A DNA stretch of 64,000 bases from positions 10,210,069 through 10,274,068 of the forward strand of contig NC_033628.1 in assembly GCF_001540865.1 (NCBI RefSeq), written 5' to 3'. The stretch comes from Ananas comosus (Eukaryota > Streptophyta > Magnoliopsida > Poales > Bromeliaceae). The position numbers and the translations under genes are program-made. The notes beneath the pieces are model-generated. The model worked only from the letters and a program-made list of their open reading frames with translations. It was not told the DNA's origin and did not search any database. The number at the start of each line of letters is the position of its first letter. The stretch's first letter is position 1. Positions 10,201 through 21,028 of the stretch are shown in pieces.

Positions 10201-12479
10201 ATTTAGGTAACTACAAATCAAACCAAATGTAGCACACAGAGATACTTTGACTTTAAATTTTAAGCTAATTACTTACACTAATAAATTTATAGTTGCGAAA
10301 AATTACGTAAAATATACTGACTAAATCTGTAAACAATATTTTCAAAATTGAGAATTGTTATTATTATTATTATTATTATTTTGCGGGGTGGGGTGCATGA
10401 GATGTGTGGATGCACCAAGCAGAGACAACAATCTCTGTGGGAGCAGCAAAACCCAGGCACAGTTTTTACAGGCAGGAGCTGATCAATTTACGGATCCAAA
10501 TTAGCGGGCCAGGCTTGAATCCGCTCCCGACCCGTTTGGGTCCGACCACTGCCGCACTACCAGTCCACTTGCACTTATTAAACGTTCCTTCCAAATGATA
10601 TGTGGTGCAGAGCCCCTCAACTTTTATTAAGTTTTTTCTATTTAAAGCTTTTTATATTTCGTTATAAAAATTTTAATTATTTTACTGCTGGTTTATTGTT
10701 TTAATTACTGTACTTATATATATGCCAAGAAGTGATTAAAGCTATTCAAATTATTAATAAATTTGATTAATTTTTTTAGTGCAATTGTTTAATTCTAAAA
10801 ATTTAGACAATGAGAGGGTTGAGTTAGACAATGAGAGGGTTGAGTTGAGGGGTAAAATGACTTATAATTTTTTTCTTTTTCCCAAAATGCCGATCCCTAT
10901 TAATATAATTCCAATTACATACTAATAATATCATTCATTCAACTTTAATAAAATAAATCATAACCGTACAATTTTTATTTTATTTTTAAATTATCATAAA
11001 ATGTATTAATTCTTAGTCAATCGATCTAATCCAATGACTGACGAATTAAGTATCTGTCACTTTTTTTACCTAAATTGCCCTTAGATAGTACGTATCAAAT
11101 TTTACTTTTAATATGTGTGTCATATCTCCTAATAACCGCCGCCAATATAATATCATATTTTATCACAAATAATATTCGCATTTCTTAAATATTTTCATTC
11201 TCACACGTAATATTCGCCACCTATATAATATCCAATCACATAATACCTTCCACATATATAATATTTAATCATATTTTTTTAAAAGTGAATATATAAAAAT
11301 TATCTCAATTTTACCTACTAATATTTAAAATATGAGATATTTTTTCAATAAAATATAACATATAAATTTACAATTTAAAATTTTAAATTTGTAGTAAATA
11401 TGATTCACAAATTGATATTGATTTGAGATAATTATTAAAATAATTATTGACACAGACATACCCTTTTTTAGTCGGAAAAAATATTGCATTCTATTTGCGA
11501 GAATAGAAAAAAATTTATACTTATCCAAATTTTTGTCAACCGAAAGATATTTGCGCGTCCCATAAAATAATATTCCATACTTATCAAAAAAAACGAAAAT
11601 CTCTATGCAACAAACATTGAAGATATTTTGTATCTACTATCTCTCAATTAGCTAACTAAAAAAAATTAGATTTAAAAAAAAATAATTTAAATAAGCTTAT
11701 AAAATCAACTTTAAATTTAAAATTTGGTTCATAGTTTCAAATGTGAATTAATATTTTAATTCAAAATTTGAAATTAATTAAAATTTCAATATTTTGGGTG
11801 TGTAAACAGTATTTCAAATTAAAAATAATTAATTAACTTGAAAATATATCAAATTTGAAAAATAGATGGGATGATAAATAAATTAATGTCTTTAATAATT
11901 ATTTATATTCAAATTATGGATTCAAAATTAATTTCAAATTTTGAGTTTTATTCATAAATTTAAATATGAATTTATTAATTTAAAATTTAGAATTACTTTA
12001 AATTTTTAAAATTTGGATACATATTAAAAAAATTAATTTTAGAAAAAAATTAAATGATAAATAGATTTATACCATTAATAATTATTTAAATTTAAAATTA
12101 AATATAAATTTAATTTAATTAAATGTTACGTGCATTGCACGTGCACTATAACTAGTATACTTTAAATGAAGGTATAAATCTTATATCCTTTTTTATCTTG
12201 TTAATTTTTTTTTAATATTAAAAATTTTAAAATTTAGGATGAAAGGTGTAAATTATATATTCTTTTTGGGAGTATATTTCTCAATTGAGAGTTTTTGTAC
12301 ATTTTTAACAACAATCAATGAGCAACACACAAAAAAACATTAAAAGAAAAGGAAAAAAACGTGATGCCGATTTACTGATGACCTGTTACGAAAAGCTTAC
12401 TTAACGTTAAACCAAATAACCATTAACTATTATTATTATCCGTAACGGTCCTTTAATGCCCCCGCTCATTATTTTTCCT
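10201..12479. other. AT-rich intergenic DNA
   Basis: Long low-complexity AT stretches, especially 11240-12160 (AAATTT and TTAAAATTT words). A (TTA)n microsatellite lies at about 10352-10380. A 27-bp tandem duplication with ACAATGAGAGGGTTGAGTT is at about 10805-10850. No gene seen. Confidence 0.6.
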
Positions 12480-12883
12480 TAATTTAATTTTTTCACTCCC
12501 CCAAAAGTTCTCGAACCAATAGAGAGAAGTGAAGGGAGGGAAACCCGTCCAAAACCCCTCTCTCTCTCTCTCTCTCTCTCTGCGCCTGAGCACTGCCATT
12601 GCAGATCAAAAACAAAAAAAAAAGGAGTAGGAGGAAGAGGAGGAGGAGGAGGAGGAGGAGGAGAAAAGAAAAACACCCACCACAGCAGCATCACCACCAC
12701 CACCACCACTATAACCGCCCCTCTCTCTCTCTTTCTCTCTCATTCTCTCTACTTTCTCTTCCTACTTTTTGATGAAGAAGAAGAAGCGCTAGCTAGCTAC
12801 AGCAAAAGCTAAAGAAGACGCAAACCAAAACTCCTCCATTAATTCCCACTCCAAGAAAAACCTCATCAAGAGAAGAGACGATC
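12480..12883 (+). promoter_or_regulatory. Likely 5' leader and promoter-proximal DNA of the receptor kinase, with microsatellites
   Basis: Composition changes sharply here from AT-rich to CT/GA-rich. A (CT)n run lies at about 12558-12580, (GGA)n at about 12630-12662, (CAC)n at about 12688-12707 and CT repeats at 12720-12760. CT-rich leaders are common just upstream of plant start codons. I cannot place the transcription start or a definite TATA box. Confidence 0.5.
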
Positions 12884-15800
12884 ATGACCAAACCCTTCTC
12901 CTCCCCCTTTCTCGTCGTCGTCGTCGTCGTCGTCATTATCATCATCCCCACCGTCCTCTTCGCCGCACCTTCACCCGCACCGCCACCGGCGCCTCCTCCC
13001 TTCGTCCGCTCGCCGGAGACGCAGGCCGAGATCGACGCGCTCATGGCGTTCCGCCGCGCGCTGCGCGACCCGTTCGGCGCGCTCTCCGGCTGGGACCCGT
13101 CGTCCCCGCTCGCCCCCTGCAACTGGCGCGGCGTCGCCTGCTCCCCCTCCGGCTCCGGCTCCGGCTCGGCCGCCGTCGTCGTGGTCGTGGAGCTCCGGCT
13201 GCCGCGGCTCCGGCTCTCCGGGCCGATCTCCCCGCGGCTCGGCGACCTCCCGAACCTGAAGAAGCTGAGCCTCCGCTCCAACTCCCTCTCCGGGCCCATC
13301 CCGGGGTCGCTCTTCTCCCGCCTCCCCCGCCTCCGCTCCCTCTTCCTCCAGTCCAACTCCCTCTCGGGGCCCCTCCCGGACTCCCTCCTCGTCGGCAACC
13401 TCTCCGACCTCCTGACCCTCAACGCCGCCTCCAACCTCCTCTCGGGGCCCCTCCCCTCCCTCCTCGGCGCCCTGCAGCACCTCCAGTACCTCTGGCTCGA
13501 CTCCAACCTCCTCGAGGGCACCCTCCCCGCCGCCCTCGCCAACTGCTCCGCCCTCCTCCTCCTCAGCGCCCGCGCCAACTCCCTCCGCGGCATCCTCCCC
13601 GCCGCCATCCCCGCCGTCCCCTCCCTCCAGGTCCTCTCCCTCTCCGCCAACCGCCTCTCCGGCGCCGTCCCCGCCTCCGCCTTCCGCCTCCGCATCCTCC
13701 AGCTCGCCTACAACGCCTTCTCCGACGTCGTCGCGCCGCCGCCGTCCCCCGGCCTCGCCGTCCAGATTCTCGATCTCAAGGGGAACTCGCTCGGCGGGGC
13801 GTTCCCCGCCTGGCTCGCCAACGCGTCCGGGCTCACCGTGCTCGATCTCTCCGGGAACAGCGTCTCCGGCGCCATCCCGCCGGACCTCGGGCGCCTCGGC
13901 GCGCTCCAGGAGCTGCGGCTCGGGCGCAATTCCCTGAGCGGGGCGGTCCCCGCGGAGATCGCGCGGTGCGGCGCGCTCCAGGTGCTCGACCTCGAGGACA
14001 ATCGGCTCTCCGGCGCGATCCCTGCGGCGCTCGGGGGACTGGGGAGGTTGAGGAGCGTCTACCTCGGCGGCAACCGATTGTCCGGGGGCGTTCCTCCCAG
14101 CTTGGGCAATCTCTCCACGTTGGACGCCCTCTCGCTCGGCAGGAACCGCCTGTCGGGGCCTTTTCCGGAGCAGCTGACGCAGTTGAGCAGCCTCTCGTTC
14201 TTGGACCTCGCCGGCAACGAGCTCTCGGGCGAGATCCCGAGCGGCATTGGGAATCTTTCCGGATTGCTGAGCCTGAACCTGAGCAAGAACGGCTTCTCCG
14301 GCGGAATCCCCGCGTCGATCGGGAGCCTCCTCAACCTGCGGTCGCTGGACGTGAGCGGCCAAAGAAACCTCTCGGGCGACCTCCCCGCCGAGCTCTTCGG
14401 GCTGCCCAACCTCCAGGCCATCTCCCTCGCCGAGAATTCCTTCTCCGGCCCCGTGCCCGAGGGATTCAGCAGCCTCGTGGGATTGGAGCTCCTCAACCTA
14501 ACGGCGAACGGCTTCTCCGGTCCGATCCCGGCCACCTACGGCTACATTCCGTCGCTGAGGGCCCTCGCGCTCTCCCGCAACAGAATCTCCGGGGAGATAC
14601 CGGCGGAGCTCGCGAATTGCTCTAATCTCACCCTCCTTCAGCTCCGTTCCAACAATCTCTCCGGGCCGATCCCCGCGGACCTCTCCCGCCTCGCCGACCT
14701 GGAGGAGTTGGATCTCGGCCGGAACGATCTCTCCGGTAAGATCCCCTCGGAGATCTCTAATTGCTCTTCTCTCGTCGTGCTGCGGTTGGACGGCAACCGC
14801 CTGTCCGGTGAGATTCCGGAGTCGCTCTCGCGGCTCGCCAAACTGCAGACCCTCGATCTCTCGGCGAACAACCTCTCGGGCGCCATCCCCGCCGACCTGG
14901 GCCGCATCTCCGGGCTGGCTTACTTCAACGTCTCCGGGAACGACCTAAGCGGGGAGATCCCCGGGACGCTGGGGTCCCGCTTCGCGGACCCCTCGGCGTT
15001 CGCGGAGAACCCGGAGCTCTGCGGGCGGCCGCTGGAGGCGGAGTGCGGCGGCGCCCGGCGCCGGCGGAAGAGGAAGGAGCAGCGCCTGGCGCTGCTGGTC
15101 GGCGCGGCGGCCGCGCTGTTCGTCCTGGTCGTCTGCTGCTGCTGCTGCGCGCTGAGCCTGCTGCGGTGGCGGCACCGGTTCATGGAGGGCAGGGCGGGCG
15201 CGAAGAAGCGGCGGAGCCCCGGGCGGGGCAGCGGATCGAGCGCGGCGAGCGGCGGGACGGAGAACGGCGCCGGGCGGGGCCCTCGGCTGGTGATGTTCGG
15301 CAACCGGATCACGTACGCCGAGACGCTGGAGGCGACGCGGCAGTTCGACGAGGAGAACGTGCTGAGCCGCGGGCGGCACGGGCTGGTGTTCAAGGCCTGC
15401 TATCCGGACGGCACGGTGCTCTCCATCCTGCGGCTGCCGTCGACGTCCGCGGACGGCGCCATCGTGATCGAGGAGGCCGCGTTCCGGAAGGAGGCCGAGT
15501 CGCTCGGCAAGGTGAAGCACCGCAACCTGACGGTGCTCCGGGGCTACTACGCCGGGCCCCCGCCGGACGTCCGGTTGCTGATCTACGACTACATGCCGAA
15601 CGGCAACCTCGCGACCCTGCTCCAGGAAGCCTCGCGCCAGGACGGGCACGTGCTCAACTGGCCGATGCGCCACCTCATCGCGCTCGGCGTCGCGCGGGGG
15701 CTCGCCTTCCTCCACGCCTCGGGCGTGGTCCACGGCGACGTCAAGCCGCAGAACATCCTCTTCGACGCCGACTTCGAGCCGCACCTCTCCGACTTTGGGC

Positions 15801-16279
15801 TCGAGCCGATCGTGGTGACCGCCGGGGCGGCCGCGGCGGCCGCGGCCGCGTCGGCGTCGACGTCGACCCCGTCGGCGGCGCCCGTAGGGTCTCTCGGGTA
15901 CGTGGCCCCGGACGCGGCGGCGGCGGGGCAGGCGACGCGGGAGGGGGACGTGTACAGCTTCGGGATCGTGCTGCTGGAGCTGCTGACGGGGCGGAGGCCC
16001 GGGGTGTTCGCGGGGGAGGAGGAGGACATCGTCAAGTGGGTGAAGCGGCAGCTGCAGCGCGGCCAGATATCGGAGCTGCTGGAGCCGGGGCTGCTGGAGT
16101 TGGATCCGGAGTCGCCGGACTGGGAGGAGTTCCTCCTCGGCGTGAAAGTCGGCCTCCTCTGCACCGCGCCCGACCCCGCCGACTGCCCGCCATGGCCGAC
16201 GTCGTCTTCATGCTCAGGGATGCCAGCGTCAGGCCCGACTCCCCTCCCGCCGACCCCACCTCCCAGCCTCCCCGCCTGA
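12884..16279 (+). CDS. LRR receptor-like kinase, At4g36180 type (probable atypical kinase, C-terminal frameshift)
   Basis: Plasma-membrane receptor-like kinase read as one intronless frame of 1131 codons. The N-terminus has a hydrophobic signal segment (a Val run from a GTC repeat, then IIII). Next come an LRRNT cap (ALMAFRRALRDPFGALSGWD, then CNWRGVAC) and about two dozen LRRs (residues ~105-685, SGxIPxxLG pattern). A Cys-containing cap (NPELCG, ~707), a transmembrane helix (~735-760) and a kinase domain from ~825 follow. The glycine loop is GRHGLV (830-835), the catalytic loop is HGD (950-952, non-RD) and DFG is at 970-972. The VAIK lysine position appears to be Leu849. The WPMRHLIALG and DIVKWVKRQLQRGQ blocks fit this subfamily. 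Near 16184-16191 the expected subdomain XI DPxxRP reads DPADCP and the frame is then lost. The ligand is unknown. High GC3 creates long antisense shadow frames. Confidence 0.93.
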   Translation: MTKPFSSPFLVVVVVVVIIIIPTVLFAAPSPAPPPAPPPFVRSPETQAEIDALMAFRRALRDPFGALSGWDPSSPLAPCNWRGVACSPSGSGSGSAAVVVVVELRLPRLRLSGPISPRLGDLPNLKKLSLRSNSLSGPIPGSLFSRLPRLRSLFLQSNSLSGPLPDSLLVGNLSDLLTLNAASNLLSGPLPSLLGALQHLQYLWLDSNLLEGTLPAALANCSALLLLSARANSLRGILPAAIPAVPSLQVLSLSANRLSGAVPASAFRLRILQLAYNAFSDVVAPPPSPGLAVQILDLKGNSLGGAFPAWLANASGLTVLDLSGNSVSGAIPPDLGRLGALQELRLGRNSLSGAVPAEIARCGALQVLDLEDNRLSGAIPAALGGLGRLRSVYLGGNRLSGGVPPSLGNLSTLDALSLGRNRLSGPFPEQLTQLSSLSFLDLAGNELSGEIPSGIGNLSGLLSLNLSKNGFSGGIPASIGSLLNLRSLDVSGQRNLSGDLPAELFGLPNLQAISLAENSFSGPVPEGFSSLVGLELLNLTANGFSGPIPATYGYIPSLRALALSRNRISGEIPAELANCSNLTLLQLRSNNLSGPIPADLSRLADLEELDLGRNDLSGKIPSEISNCSSLVVLRLDGNRLSGEIPESLSRLAKLQTLDLSANNLSGAIPADLGRISGLAYFNVSGNDLSGEIPGTLGSRFADPSAFAENPELCGRPLEAECGGARRRRKRKEQRLALLVGAAAALFVLVVCCCCCALSLLRWRHRFMEGRAGAKKRRSPGRGSGSSAASGGTENGAGRGPRLVMFGNRITYAETLEATRQFDEENVLSRGRHGLVFKACYPDGTVLSILRLPSTSADGAIVIEEAAFRKEAESLGKVKHRNLTVLRGYYAGPPPDVRLLIYDYMPNGNLATLLQEASRQDGHVLNWPMRHLIALGVARGLAFLHASGVVHGDVKPQNILFDADFEPHLSDFGLEPIVVTAGAAAAAAAASASTSTPSAAPVGSLGYVAPDAAAAGQATREGDVYSFGIVLLELLTGRRPGVFAGEEEDIVKWVKRQLQRGQISELLEPGLLELDPESPDWEEFLLGVKVGLLCTAPDPADCPPWPTSSSCSGMPASGPTPLPPTPPPSLPA
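16184..16279 (+). other. Out-of-frame 3' end of the receptor-kinase gene
   Basis: In the main frame the residues after Pro1102 are family-unlike (PPWPTSSSCSG). One base over, starting at the ATG at 16192, the DNA encodes MADVVFMLRDASV followed by ADPTSQP, which is the conserved family C-terminus. The expected stop near the SQPSPA-like tail coincides with the TGA at 16277-16279 in the original frame. Two small indels in GC runs would therefore explain it: one around 16187-16191 and one around 16262-16275. The Arg codon of subdomain XI also reads TGC (Cys1101). Confidence 0.8.
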
Positions 16280-16880
16280 ATCCAACTTCACTTCCTTCCC
16301 CCCCAGCCAACTTCCCAAACTCACATGAATTCATTCCGCCCGCCCGCCCGCCCGCCGTCACTCCCGGCGCTTTCTGGTCGATAATTTTTTTTAAAATTAT
16401 TTCTAAAAATTCTTCTCATGTACTCACGTTTAGTTTATTATTATTCTTTTTCCTTTTTTCTTTTTCTGAAGTTTCCTTAATTGTTTCATTTGGGATAGGT
16501 CGCTGGAAGAGTGGGCGTGGGCCCGTGTGTGTCATGGAAGTGAGGCCAGGCGCGGGAGGAGGGAGGGGGGGGCGAGGTGCGGGTCAAATGGAGGTCTCCC
16601 GGCCACACCGAGCCTCTCCCGCCAAAAAGATAGGGCGTGCGCACACGTGGGCGGTATAATGGGGCGAGGCTGGGCCCGGAACAAGTAGCCGTTTGGGAGA
16701 GAGTGTGTGGGTGTGTGTGTGTGTGTGTGTTGTGGGGGGGGGGGGGGGGGGGGAGAGAGCGAGAGAGAAGCCAGCTCCCACTGAGCAAAGCGCTTCAGGC
16801 GTTGTTTTTTGCTCCAGGTGGTGGGGGTTGTCAGTCACAAGAGATAGCTTTTATTTTTTGTTCTTAAAAAAGAAAAAAAA
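16280..16880. other. 3' flank of the receptor kinase with (CCCG)n, (GT)n and poly-G
   Basis: CCCGCCCG repeats lie at about 16340-16355, (GT)n at about 16708-16730 and an uninterrupted G run at about 16733-16752, followed by GAGAGCGAGAGAG. No second gene is supported. The 3' untranslated region probably starts here but no poly(A) signal can be assigned. Confidence 0.5.
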
Positions 16881-19370
16881 AAGCGCTTTTCTTAAACATG
16901 TGGTTGTCCTGTTCCCAATGAGCGGGGCATCATCGTCGAACCCCATCTCAACGGCTACTGATGGAAAACAACTAACGAAAGAAGCGGAAATATGTTTCTT
17001 TCTTTTTTTCCTTTTTTTTTTTTCGGTGGTGCGTGTTTTTTGCACCGTTTCCTCCGCTGATTAGTTTCTTTCTTCGGCCTCGTATTTTTCTTTTTTTTTT
17101 TTTTTTTTTTGTTTTGTTCTGCATGCACCTGCTGTCCATTTCATGAATCGCCTTTTTCCCGCTGATTTTTTTGGCATCTGGGTTTGGTTCCCGAGATTCC
17201 CGAAACAGGATGGTCACTGTTGCATTGTCCCTTCGCTCCTACTTTTTTTTGTTTTTTCTCCCATTAATTAAACTTTATTTCCTTGGAATTTGATGCGCTT
17301 TAGTTAATTAATGATAGCCCCGTTTGACCCGGGTCACCGTTTGACACAAACTGTCGCAATAAAAATATATACTATGATAATTTAAGTTTTGATGTTATTT
17401 AGACCTTTATTTATGATCTTTTGTAGTTGGTTCATCTAGTATTTTTTTCTTACTGCGCACGAATAACTTGTGTGCTCCTCCTTTTGACATTACTTTTTTT
17501 TAATACCAATTAATCCGACTTTTCTAGCATATGCATTGTAGATTCGTAGGCTGCTTCTTAATTCATTGTTAAAAGACATTTCATATTGCATTTGAGAATG
17601 GCTCTAAAATCAATTCATTAGAAACATATGTTATTAAAAGAAAAGTAAGGATCTTTTTTAATTGAAAAGAAACGATTGATGATTTGGGAAAAAAAAAAGC
17701 TTTAAATTGGAAATGTTTACCCGTAACACTTAACAGAGTATAGTAAGAACTTCATTCACACTTAAATTTTGTTTGGATGTATGAATATTTTGTTTGATAT
17801 ATGTATTCTTAATTTATTTAAAAAATATTTACATTTGAATGATGCAAAAGTTTGATCAAATATTTAGAATGATGAGATGTATGAATATTTTATTTGGCAT
17901 TAAAGTTATTTTTTTATAATAGGATAAATCACATGGTGTGTGAAATATGCTATTCTACCAAATTGTAGATATCAAAATCTTCTAAAAAGTAAAGAATTGA
18001 AATTTTTTTACTTACAATACAATTTAAAATTTTTATATTAAATAAGTTATTGTTAGATAATTTATTTTGTTATACAAAATCCATTGTGGTTCGGAATTAG
18101 ATTGTATATGCTCTTTTAAGGTTTAGTTATGCATCATTGATCACACTCACTGGGAACTTCTTGATCGGATAAAATGTTTACCGCGAGAATTTTAAAACCC
18201 CAATTGCATATTTTCATAGAGTAGTACTTATATACTTGTTATTTTTCGATACTGTTTATTCGTTTCTATTTAATGATTCAGATTTAATTTTTTTTTAAAT
18301 TATGACTTGCAAAATTAATGCCTAAATTTATAATATCAATCAATCCTTCAATTAATGTTTAAATTAGTGCAAAATTAATACTAAATTTGAAATATTAATC
18401 AAAACTTTCTTAAAATTTTATCTAGTTTAATTACAAAAATATCCTCACATGAAACCATCTTTTAACTTGCTACATAAAAAAATTGCATCTTTAACCTTCA
18501 TTATCAACGGTTAAGATTTTTTTTTCTATTTTTTATAAAATAAAATGCCTACTCATTTCTCATTTTCATAATGCAAATACAAAATTAATAGCATTAATAG
18601 CAAGCAATATAATAAAAAGGGATAGACTCATTCACTCGTAAGAAATAAGACCAAAAATTAATAACTAATGCAAAAGCAACAATGTAAGTAGTCTTATTCT
18701 AATTTTTTAATAAAAAAGAAATAAGATAATGACTAAAGTAAGCTAACAAACCAAGACTATATTACTAGTTACAATATTATAATAAAATCATCTATAAATC
18801 AAGAATATGGGAAAAAATATTAAATTTAAAAAATGTACCTAGCTATAAGGAGGGTATAGGGTTTCTCCTTCTCGTTCTCTCCCTCCTTTATTAGAGGATT
18901 TAGGGTTATCCTCGTCCTTCGTGGAAGAGACTATGCATCTTTTCCCCCTTCTACTTCTTCTTCTTCTTCTTCTTCTTCTTTGAGGAAGGCTTAAGTGTTG
19001 ATAAAAAATTCAATATTTTTGATATTTTTAGATTTAACTATATTAGTAATTTAAATTTATTTTTCTAATATTAATTGATTAGACATTATGATAAGTTCAA
19101 ATCTTATTAAGTGATTTCTATTAGGATTTTTGTTTTATGTTAAAGCCTATATATCTATACTATCTATACTATCTATAAAAGTACGTATTTCAAATTTCAG
19201 TCTGTCGACAGACCCATTATTTGGCGGAAAAAAAAAAAATCCTCTTTCGAAGTCCAGGCCAAGAATAATTAATTAAGTCCTTTTATTTTGCTGCAGTTAT
19301 TTTATACTGTATACTCCTCTTCTCTCCAACAAATAGTATAAAAGCTAAGTTGGAGAAGCTTTATGATGAA
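16881..19370. other. Intergenic DNA, AT-rich
   Basis: No coding sequence or clear transposon termini recognised. Long T runs lie at 17090-17110, and a (TTC)n run of about 30 bp lies at 18952-18981 next to a CT-rich patch. Confidence 0.55.
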
Positions 19371-20640
19371 GAAAAAGATCGTCGGCTTCGCGATTAATGA
19401 CGTAGAACATGCCAACATCATGTTCTCTATTGACATCGACATCGATAGCTGATCATGACTCTAAACAGAATGATTCAATCACAACTTTTGAAGTTTATAG
19501 GAAAGGATTTCGCTTACTGGAATATCCAGAGACAGTGCTTATTCTAATCTGGGAGTTATAGGATATTGGAAAAGATGGTTTCACAAATGTACCGATGAGA
19601 AGCTCGAAACTCTCGCTCCTGCAAAGAAGAAAACGCTTAACGATTGCCGAAAGAAAGACAGAAAGATATTATTCTTTTTGTATTAGGGGATGGATGAAGT
19701 TATTTTTGAGAGGCTATCGAATACTAAGACAGCGAAAGAGGTCTAGGACATTTTTGAGAGTTACAGAGGTGCAAATAAAGTAGAAAAGTACAACTCCAAA
19801 ATTTTAAAGGAGAATTTGAATTTTTACAGGTGAATCAATTAATGACTATTTTAGTAGGGTAGTATTTGTATTAAATCAAATATGAATGAATGGAGAAGAT
19901 TGGCTCAACAAATTAATTATTGAAAAAAATCATATGATTAGTTACTGGCAAATATGATCATATCATAACTAATTCCAATTAAGATGGTAAAAAATGTAGA
20001 CAAGCTAACAGTAGAAGATTTACTATGATCATTCCAAGCCTACAAACAACTTATAAAACTGAGAATACATTGCACACCTGAACAAGATGTCAAAGTCCAA
20101 CTGACAATTAACGACAGAACTCAAAGAGTAAACAGAGATGATAGAGGACGCGGCCGTAGTGGCAGACGTGATAGTGGCTGTGGCAGACGCCGAGGCCAAA
20201 ATGAAGCAGTCGTTGGTGATATAGATGAATCAAATTCAAACAGATGAGCAAGAGGGAGAGGTAATTACCACAATCAGTATAGGTATGACAAATCTCAGAT
20301 ACAATATTATTATTGCAATAAATACCAGCGGTATCAAGCTAAATATAGAAGAAAACAAGCACATGAACAGAAAAATATTAATGCAAATTTTGTTGACAAT
20401 AAGAATGAAAATTTTAAATCTATGAATGAAAATAATGCACGTAGGCTTTTCGTTTGCAACGTTGTTGAAACACTGAAAAAATAATATATGGTATTTAAAT
20501 TTAGATTGTAATAACCACATGTGCGGTTAAAGAGAGATTTTTATAAATTTAGATAATAAAGTAAATATAATGGTGGAACTGAAAGATTGAAGAAAAATTA
20601 CTGTTAAAAAATGTATGGAGATCTCTTGAACTTTAGGTCA
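19371..20640 (+). pseudogene. Decayed Copia-type retrotransposon gag and protease remnant
   Basis: Several frames in order show Copia landmarks. A gag block near 19600-19800 reads KKTLNDCRKKDRK-like, then MDEVIFERLSNTKTAKEVW-like, across frameshifts. A basic RGRGRSGRRDSGCGRRRG stretch lies at about 20140-20200. A broken zinc knuckle (YYYCNKYQRYQAKYRRK, Cys and His positions lost) is at about 20300-20350. Last is CNNHMCG at about 20507-20530, matching the protease start (family form SGCSNHM), with the catalytic Asp-Ser-Gly decayed. There are stops and shifts throughout and no integrase, reverse transcriptase or LTRs in view. It is a dead fragment. Confidence 0.7.
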
Positions 20641-20799
20641 TTTGAAAGCATGCAAAAGAGCCTTCAATTCTGGCGAAGAGACTCTTTAGACTTTATCAAA
20701 TAATTTGATAAATCACTGTCCTCATTTAAAGTTATTAATTTACACCAACATTTTGGTCTGATATAATGCATATAATTTTATAAAACTTCAAAAAACACA

Positions 20800-21028
20800 A
20801 ATTCTCGGCGAAGCGGCGAACCGGAGGGAGGCGAAGTAACAGGAAAGAGGGCGGAGGGATATTTTTGGCATAAAAAAATATTTTATAACGGAACCTAACG
20901 GATCACTAACGGTAGGATGTGAAGTGCATATTTTTCATTTTACAAGAAGGCAAAGTGTAGGTTTTTAAATGACACGAGGAAAAGTGAAAAATCAAATTTT
21001 TGACAGAAATTTTTTTTGTAATTTAGCA
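20800..21028. mobile_element. Truncated copy of the GGCTAAATTACAG MULE family
   Basis: The right-end sequence matches 6120-6328: AACGGAACCTAACGG, AGGCAAAGTGTAGGTTTTTAA, AAAAGTGAAAAATCAAATTTTT and TTTGTAATTTAGC. The left terminus is not found. Confidence 0.65.

Noticed and set aside
12971..14362. 463-codon frame on the minus strand inside the receptor kinase
   Set aside because: It is a shadow of the GC3-rich LRR coding frame: Glu/Arg/Gly-rich low complexity with no domain. The plus frame has clear LRRs.
13966..14625. 219-codon offset plus frame, plus minus frames at 14945-15784 and 15589-16164
   Set aside because: All are other frames of the same GC-rich gene with Arg/Ala/Pro-rich composition and no family match.
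19595..19783. A small functional gene on the plus strand
   Set aside because: Its DNA is the Copia gag remnant in a wrong frame; gag motifs are spread over several frames with stops.
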